From assembly GCF_012273515.2 (NCBI RefSeq), contig NZ_CP050975.2, forward strand, positions 9,548,001 through 9,612,000: a stretch of 64,000 bases of DNA, in the 5' to 3' direction. The notes under the pieces were generated by a model, which saw only the letters and a program-made list of their open reading frames with translations, had not been told where the DNA came from and did no database searches. Below are positions 59,045 through 64,000 of the stretch, in pieces (the first letter of the stretch is position 1; every line of letters starts with the position of its first letter). Made by a program: the position numbers and the translations under genes. The stretch comes from Streptomyces sp. RPA4-2. Lineage in GTDB: Bacteria; Actinomycetota; Actinomycetes; Streptomycetales; Streptomycetaceae.

Positions 59045-61378
59045 TCAGTAGGTGTGGCTCAGGCCGTCGGACGGTGACTCGGGAACGGGTGGGATGAAGG
59101 GCTTGACCTCGAAGGACACCGTGCCGTGGTTGATCGGGAACAGGGTGGGCATCGTGCCGGTCGCACGGGCGTAGGCGCCCGCGACCGCGGCGACGGACGC
59201 GGCCACTCCGGCTTCGCCGGCGCCACCGGGTTGCTCGGAGTCGGAGGGCATCACGATGCACTCGAAGTCAGAGGGGACGTTCCACTGCCGGGTGTAGAAG
59301 TAGTTGTCCCAGCTGGCTTCGAGGAAGTGCCCGTCGCGCAGGTGCAGGCTGCTGGTGAGGGCGAGCGCGATCCCGTCCGAGACACCACCCAGCATCTGGG
59401 CCTCCAGGCCCTGGGGGTTGATCACCAGTCCGGCGTCCACGGCGATCACGGCCTTGGTCACCCGGGGCCCGGTGACCGCGTTGTAGATTTTGCGGTTCAC
59501 GGTCTCGGGTCGACAGTCGATTTCGACGAGCACCGCGGTCGCGCCCTTGTACTCGCTGTGGATCGCGATGCCCTGCGCCGTCCCGGCGGGCATCGTCCTG
59601 CCCCACTTGCCCACGTCAGCGACCTTCTGGAGCACCGCTTTGACCCTGTCGTTCTTGAGGAACGCAAGCCGGAATGCCAGCGGATCCCTGCCCATCTTCC
59701 GGGCGAGCTGATCGACCACCAGTTCATTGGCACACGCCACATCGGGCGAGTAGATGTTGCGCATGCTCCCGGTGTTGAAGCGCGCGTCGGTCTCGTTGAG
59801 CAGCTGGGTGACGACGCCGAAGTTGTAGGGGAGTTCCTGCGTTAGCGTGAAGATGGTCTCGGAGAACCCCAGCGCGCCGAGCCCGGTGGGCAGCCTGTCG
59901 GCCGTCGCCGTGATCATCTCGCCGAGTCCGTGGCTGAAGTCGGTGACCACACTGGTATGCCGCTGTTCGAAGGTCAGCACTTGCCCGGCCAGGTACGTGG
60001 CCCGGATCCGCGAGGTCACCATGGGGTGTACCCGCCCTTGTCGAGGCTCGTCGGCGCGATGCCACATCAGCTTGACCGGCTTGCCCATCGCCTTGGAGAT
60101 CTTGGCGGCCTCGATGGCGGGGTCAGCGAAGAGCTTGTGTCCGAACGACCCTCCGCCGGTGACGACGTTGACGGTGACCGCGTTCTGCGGCAGGCCGACG
60201 GCCTTGGCGATGTCCGCCTGCGCCACGATCGGCACCTTCAGTCCCGCCCACACGGTCGCGCGGTCCGACCGGACGTCGGCGATCGCACAGTTCGGCTCGA
60301 GCGCCGCGCTGCTGCGGAACATGAAGGTGAAGTCCGCCTCCACCGTGCCCGCCAGCAGAGGGACCTTCGGGATCGCCAGCGGCAGTTCGGCCTTTCTCAG
60401 CCGGGCCAGGATCGTCTCGTCGGACTCGCCCGCGACCGGGCCCGGGTTCCACTCCACGTCGAGGGCACGCACCGCGTCGATGCACTGCCCGAATGCCTCC
60501 GCGCGAACAGCGACTCCCGTGTCGACCATCGCCACATCCGTTACGCCCGGCATGGCAAGCACCGTGGCTCGGTTGCGTACCGACTTCGGCGAGCCGTTCA
60601 GAGTGGGCGGGCGGCAGACCATGGTCGGCAGCGCGTCCGGCACGTGAAGGTCCAGCGTGAACTTCTTCCGCCCGGTGACCGCAAGTTGGGCGTCCTCCCG
60701 CCGGTAGGGCTTGCCGATCACCGAGAAGCTTGAAGTGGCCTTGAGCTCGACCTCCACCGCCTTGACGGTGCGGCTGGCTGCCTTGGTGGCCAGAGAGCCG
60801 TAGGTCATTGATGACCCGTCTGGCGTGAAGATCACCCCTTCCTTGGACTTCAGCAGCGCCACTGCCGAGCCGAGCTCGATCGCCGCGGCTTCCAGCAGCG
60901 CCTTCCTGGCGATGGCTGCGGCGACTCGTACAGGTGTGAAGGTCGAGACCGTGGTGTTCGATCCGCCGGTGAGCTGGTTGAGCATCAACTCGGCGCGGGC
61001 CGGCGCCAAGGCCACGTGCACCTTGTCGACTGGCAGGTCGAGCTCCTCGGCGATGATCATCGCTGTCGAGGTGGTGATTCCCTGGCCGACCTCCATCCGC
61101 GGAAGCTCGAACGAAGCGGTGCCGTCCTCGTTGATCACGATCTTGATCAGCGCGGATGTGGGGAGCGCGGCGTCGGTCTGCAGATCCTCGAGGTCGTACA
61201 GCTCCGGGATCTGGGGTGCTGAGGGCACCGCGGCGTAGGCAGGGGTGCCCAGCCCGAGGTCGGCGGCCACGGCAAGCGTGGCTCCACCCAGCACATAGCC
61301 GATGAACGCGCGGCGGCCGACCCCCGCGCGCTCACCACGTCCAGTGGTGCGGCCACTCCTGGCAGGGACGTCGGTCAT
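59045..61378 (-). CDS. molybdopterin-binding large subunit, isoquinoline 1-oxidoreductase beta-type (777 aa)
   Basis: ATG 61378 follows AAAGGAA. A twin-arginine signal (GRRAFIGYVLGGATLAVAAD) predicts Tat export with the cofactor in place. Molybdopterin motifs: EVGQGITTSTAMIIAEELDL, GGSNTTVSTFTPVR, VTGGGSFGHKLFADPAIEAA, MGGVSDGIALALTSSLHL-like region, and the catalytic Glu in GGAGEAGVAASVAAVAGAYA. It oxidises aldehydes or N-heterocycles; substrate not determined. Confidence 0.93.
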   Translation of the reverse strand: MTDVPARSGRTTGRGERAGVGRRAFIGYVLGGATLAVAADLGLGTPAYAAVPSAPQIPELYDLEDLQTDAALPTSALIKIVINEDGTASFELPRMEVGQGITTSTAMIIAEELDLPVDKVHVALAPARAELMLNQLTGGSNTTVSTFTPVRVAAAIARKALLEAAAIELGSAVALLKSKEGVIFTPDGSSMTYGSLATKAASRTVKAVEVELKATSSFSVIGKPYRREDAQLAVTGRKKFTLDLHVPDALPTMVCRPPTLNGSPKSVRNRATVLAMPGVTDVAMVDTGVAVRAEAFGQCIDAVRALDVEWNPGPVAGESDETILARLRKAELPLAIPKVPLLAGTVEADFTFMFRSSAALEPNCAIADVRSDRATVWAGLKVPIVAQADIAKAVGLPQNAVTVNVVTGGGSFGHKLFADPAIEAAKISKAMGKPVKLMWHRADEPRQGRVHPMVTSRIRATYLAGQVLTFEQRHTSVVTDFSHGLGEMITATADRLPTGLGALGFSETIFTLTQELPYNFGVVTQLLNETDARFNTGSMRNIYSPDVACANELVVDQLARKMGRDPLAFRLAFLKNDRVKAVLQKVADVGKWGRTMPAGTAQGIAIHSEYKGATAVLVEIDCRPETVNRKIYNAVTGPRVTKAVIAVDAGLVINPQGLEAQMLGGVSDGIALALTSSLHLRDGHFLEASWDNYFYTRQWNVPSDFECIVMPSDSEQPGGAGEAGVAASVAAVAGAYARATGTMPTLFPINHGTVSFEVKPFIPPVPESPSDGLSHTY

Positions 61379-61566
61379 CGGCCATTCCTTTCTTGTTCCC
61401 AGTCGTCCGCTCTCGAGATCGGCAGACAGTTGCGTTCCCGGGAGCAACGCGGCAGGGAGCACTGGGCACAACCAGTTGTCGGCTCACCATCGGCGAGCGG
61501 ATCAGAGCCTAGAACCGCATAAAGTCCTGGTCACTGGGCCGAGCACCAGCGAAGCGGGGCAGCCGA

Positions 61567-61582
61567 TTGTGCGTGAGCACAA
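61567..61582. promoter_or_regulatory. candidate PucR operator TTGTGCGTGAGCACAA
   Basis: A palindrome TTGTG-N6-CACAA, about 190 bp upstream of the large-subunit start. The same TTGTG-N6-CACAA pattern is found 24 bp before the regulator's own start (63015-63030). Confidence 0.6.
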
Positions 61583-61620
61583 TGGAAAGCCGGTATTCGC
61601 ACGAGGAGAGAGTGGAATGA

Positions 61621-61673
61621 GGAGACAGTGAAAAAGGACAGTGAAAGGGGACTGTGAAAGGAGACAGTCAGAG
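61621..61673. repeat. four tandem ~13-bp purine-rich repeats
   Basis: GGAGACAGTGAAAAA, GGACAGTGAAAG, GGGACTGTGAAAG and GAGACAGTCAGAG follow each other. They may be a binding array or slippage product; they lie between PucR and the operon. Confidence 0.6.
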
Positions 61674-61797
61674 GCCTGTCAGCGCCGGGGGTGCCTCAGT
61701 CCGCCAGTTCCCGGGCCACCGGAAGACGCGCCGCGCCTGCCTTCGGCGTGATCGCCGGGGCGCGTCCGCGCGTACCGGTGTCCAGGCCAGCCGAGCC

Positions 61798-62991
61798 TCA
61801 TTCAGGGAGGGAGCCCAGTCGCACGGCCTGCAGGGCAACGTAGAGCTCCGCGCAGGAGCCCGCGTCGCTGGTTCGCCGGCCGGTCAGTTCGGTGATCCTG
61901 CGCAGCCGGTACAGGACGGTGTTGCGGTGGCAGTGCAGGTGCTCGGCGGCCCGTGTGGTCGAGCCGCCGTTGGCGAACCAGACGCCCAAGGTGTCGAGCA
62001 GGACGGCTCGTTCCGCCGCCGGCAGGGTGAGCAGCGGCCCGAAGACCGTACGGGCCACCTCGGAAGCGGCGTCCGGTGAGGCCGCCGCAAGCAGGGCTAT
62101 CGGCGAGCTCCCGTAGACATGCGTGCCGGAGGCCCCGGGCGGCAGGCACTGGGCCGCCAGTTGGGCCTCCCGCCGAGCGTTCGGCGCGTCCATGGGCGAG
62201 GCGAAGGGCCGGCTGATGCCCACGCGGGAGAGCGCGATGCCGCCGAGACGCTCCTCCACCGCGACGACCAGATGCTCGTTCGGCAGAGCGAGGAGGCCGA
62301 GCAGGCTGCCTGCCCGGTGGATCCACTCGCCGTCGATGTCGACCGCCCGCAGCCGTCCCTCGACCGTCGGCAGAAGGCCGACGCCGTCGTTGTTCTCGGC
62401 GCACACCACCAGGAACGGTCCTCTGAGGTCCAGCCGCAGGACCCGCATGGCCTCCCAGGCCCTGGAGCTGTTCCCTGCGGTGCCGTCGAGCAGCGTGGTG
62501 AGCATGATGCTCCGTGCGGAGGCATCGTGGCATGCCTGTTCCTCCACCGCGGCGCGGTAGGCCTCGGCAGCGGCGCTGGAGCACTCGTCGATGATCAACC
62601 AGATGTCCGAGGCCCTGTGCAGCAGCCAGGCGGCGCTCTCCTTGGCGAGGGCCATCGCCAGCAGCCGGTCCCAGACGAACCGCCCGCCGAGGCGGAAGGC
62701 ATGCAGCAGAGCGGCCAGCGGAATGCCTTGTTCGGCCTTGAGTCGGCCCGCCGCACGCGGGGCGTCCATGTTGGTGGGCACACCCCCGTTTCTCAAGGCT
62801 GTCAGTAGCGTGCGCAGGTTGTCGTGCACGGGGGCGCGCAACTGCTCGTGGCTCAGCAGCATGCCCTCGGCGTACGAGCGCTCGCCGTTGAGGATCTCGG
62901 CGGTCAGTTCGTCGGTCAGTGAGTCCACCGAGACCAAGAGCCGGTCGAGCAGATCGGTCATGCACGCGTCAGCGCCCAGCGGCATGGTCAT
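61798..62991 (-). CDS. PucR-family transcriptional regulator (397 aa)
   Basis: Several in-frame starts exist (62991, 62985, 62961); I use 62991 because it lies 24 bp after the palindrome. The N-terminal RsbRD-like sensor ([50 protein letters not shown]), a GGDEF-like central domain ([20 protein letters not shown]), and a C-terminal HTH ([25 protein letters not shown]) are typical. Next to the hydroxylase operon with shared sites, it probably activates it in response to substrate. Confidence 0.9.
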   Translation of the reverse strand: MTMPLGADACMTDLLDRLLVSVDSLTDELTAEILNGERSYAEGMLLSHEQLRAPVHDNLRTLLTALRNGGVPTNMDAPRAAGRLKAEQGIPLAALLHAFRLGGRFVWDRLLAMALAKESAAWLLHRASDIWLIIDECSSAAAEAYRAAVEEQACHDASARSIMLTTLLDGTAGNSSRAWEAMRVLRLDLRGPFLVVCAENNDGVGLLPTVEGRLRAVDIDGEWIHRAGSLLGLLALPNEHLVVAVEERLGGIALSRVGISRPFASPMDAPNARREAQLAAQCLPPGASGTHVYGSSPIALLAAASPDAASEVARTVFGPLLTLPAAERAVLLDTLGVWFANGGSTTRAAEHLHCHRNTVLYRLRRITELTGRRTSDAGSCAELYVALQAVRLGSLPE

Positions 62992-63014
62992 GCGCGGATG
63001 ATAGACGCACGCGA

Positions 63015-63030
63015 TTGTGTGCGGGCACAA
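63015..63030. promoter_or_regulatory. candidate PucR operator TTGTGTGCGGGCACAA
   Basis: TTGTG-N6-CACAA immediately upstream of the PucR-family start codon, same pattern as 61567-61582. Suggests autoregulation. Confidence 0.6.
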
Positions 63031-63060
63031 AGCGTGCGGCATTATGGGCTTGATCCGGTG

Positions 63061-63402
63061 CTGTCGTTTGCGGTACCGGTTGAGCCCCCGCCCGGCGGCG
63101 AGGTAACCGGCGGAGGTGGTGGCGATGTTCTCGATGCCTAGGTCGACCCCGATGAAGCCGTCCGGCTCGTACTGCTCGGCCTCGGGCACGTCACAGGTGG
63201 CGACAAGGTAGAACACGCCGTCGCGCTCGATCAGGTCGGATTCGCCCTGCCGGTGTGCCTAGAGCATCTTGAGCGCGTCGGCGGAGCAGACGAAGCGGAT
63301 GTTCTTGACCCGGCCGTCCACGGTCCAGATGGACACGGTCCGCTGGTCGTACTGCCAGCTCAGGCACCGGTCGTCATACGGCTGGGCGGCCTCGGGTCGA
63401 AA
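63061..63402 (-). pseudogene. second tnpB fragment (IS200/IS605-type)
   Basis: The fragment reads ITFRPEAAQPYDDRCLSWQY DQRTVSIWTVDGRVKN ... DALKML, stop, [20 protein letters not shown] ... [31 protein letters not shown]. It is very close to 46140-46490 of the first tnpB. Both ends and the catalytic C-terminus are missing, and one internal TAG is present. Confidence 0.85.
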
Positions 63403-63651
63403 GGTGATGGGTGCAGATCTTCTGAGGGTGCGTACAAGACCGGCGTGACCTGCGCAGTCACACATCCGTCTGTCCTGTGGGGCGCCTCGAGCAGGCGGCG
63501 TCCGTGCTGGTCGGCGCGACTCGTCACCACAGCTCGGATGTTCCGGTGCCGAAATGACAGGGCGCGAGCCCTCCCTGATCAGCCACCAACGACGAACCTG
63601 CTGGGCACAGGCCTATGACCAACCCTCAGAAGATCTACACCCATCGCCTTT
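63400..63651. mobile_element. small inverted-repeat element (about 250 bp)
   Basis: Thirty-bp inverted repeats at 63400-63429 and 63622-63651 match at 28 of 30 positions. The left one borders the tnpB fragment exactly. The inside encodes nothing I can support. MITE-like or the end-only relic of a larger IS. Confidence 0.6.
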
Positions 63652-63718
63652 TCCTCAGCCCGGCCGTCGTCCGTATCCAACCCGGGGCGGCGGCAGGCCA
63701 GTTCGAGAAGCAATCCGA

Positions 63719-64000
63719 CTAGGCGCCGGTGGCGCGTAGCGAGCGGGGCAGGCCGAAGCGGGGGAGCAGGCCGTTGTCGACGAAGCGGGTCAGCGCCGAG
63801 ACGCGGTGGCCGGACAGGGTGAGGACGAGCAGACCGTGGGCGTGCGCGATCGGCGTCCTCGGATCGACGAGGTAAACGCCGTACGCGGGCTGGCCGTTGG
63901 CGTGCGTGGGCACCAGCCGGAAGCGGCGGCCGTCGCGCAGCGCGACCGTCCTCAGGAAGTGGCCGATGGCCTCCAGTCCCTGGTACTCGTACGGCAGCGG
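63719..64000 (-). CDS. ECF sigma factor with SnoaL-like C-terminal domain (3' part of gene)
   Basis: The minus-strand frame is open from the window edge to TAG at 63719. It reads YEYQGLEAIGHFLRTVALRD GRRFRLVPTHANGQPAYGVY LVDPRTPIAHAHGLLVLTLS GHRVSALTRFVDNGLLPRFG LPRSL, the C-terminal SnoaL-like extension of ECF41-type (TIGR02960-like) sigma factors, including the NGQPA and RF..LPRFGLP signatures. The sigma-2/sigma-4 parts lie outside the window. Confidence 0.85.
   Translation of the reverse strand, partial: PLPYEYQGLEAIGHFLRTVALRDGRRFRLVPTHANGQPAYGVYLVDPRTPIAHAHGLLVLTLSGHRVSALTRFVDNGLLPRFGLPRSLRATGA

Larger units (their letters stand above)
61379..61797. promoter_or_regulatory. promoter region of the molybdenum-hydroxylase operon
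   Basis: About 420 bp. It contains a PucR-type candidate site TTGTG-N6-CACAA (61567-61582) and four tandem copies of a ~13-bp purine-rich motif (61621-61673). No gene seen. Confidence 0.6.

Noticed and set aside
1..64000. CRISPR arrays, tRNA and rRNA genes
   Set aside because: No regularly spaced 24-40-bp repeats and no cloverleaf- or rRNA-like segment were found by eye. A covariance-model scan would be decisive.

Overview
The window is high-GC actinobacterial chromosome, almost certainly Streptomyces or a close relative. Nearly all codons end in G or C, there is an SsgA-like sporulation/cell-division protein (8614-9036), the gene order is typical of a Streptomyces accessory arm (many lone regulators, short-chain dehydrogenases, acetyltransferases and secreted hydrolases), and insertion-sequence debris is plentiful. 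I saw no rRNA, tRNA, CRISPR array or replication origin.

1-16.5 kb: the tail of an alpha/beta hydrolase, followed by two strong hairpins; a DUF4232 lipoprotein; a secreted trypsin-like protease with five beta-propeller-type repeats and a frameshift behind its signal peptide; a MarR regulator divergent from a PEBP-family protein; small hypotheticals; a TetR regulator; the SsgA-like gene; two short-chain dehydrogenases (SDRs) divergent from an XRE/MmyB-type regulator; and a second MarR gene with a quinone-oxidoreductase gene. Near-identical palindromes lie in front of both members of this last pair.

16.5-22.1 kb: a divergent carbohydrate-use pair, a GH78-like alpha-L-rhamnosidase and a GH76-like alpha-1,6-mannanase, separated by a perfect LacI-type palindrome.

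22.2-32.4 kb: an accessory island bracketed by two inverted, closely matching IS-terminus-like sequences. It holds an orphan SUKH-4-like immunity gene, nested IS fragments, a displaced toxin tip overlapping a small putative immunity gene, a DUF6193-like putative immunity gene, and a 1645-residue polymorphic toxin (membrane anchor, ricin-type lectin, long alanine-rich coiled coil, Hint domain, about 135-residue tip). This is the best candidate for an undescribed system. The toxin and its neighbour are transcribed together, and the other cassettes downstream look like a store of older tip/immunity modules. An etfA fragment borders the left end.

32.4-44.4 kb: acetyltransferases, DUF1330, a HEAT-repeat protein, an SDR, a VOC protein, a BAAT-type hydrolase, a 2H phosphoesterase, an exported phosphodiester glycosidase and a lipoprotein multicopper oxidase, with small gene remnants in between.

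44.4-55.7 kb: a degenerate GyrB-like protein that ends exactly at an IS200/IS605 element (active-looking tnpA; tnpB with one internal TGA); a second XRE/MmyB-SDR divergent pair; repeat proteins; small membrane proteins with a Crp-like site; an alpha/beta hydrolase; and a carotenoid oxygenase.

55.7-64 kb: an IS6-type element next to an ISL3 remnant, which abuts the 3' end of an xdhC gene; then a molybdenum-hydroxylase operon (large subunit, [2Fe-2S] subunit, a decayed second [2Fe-2S] copy, xdhC) beside a PucR-family regulator. Both the operon and the regulator carry TTGTG-N6-CACAA sites, so the regulator probably controls the operon and itself. The window ends with a second tnpB remnant, a small inverted-repeat element and the 3' part of an ECF sigma-factor gene.
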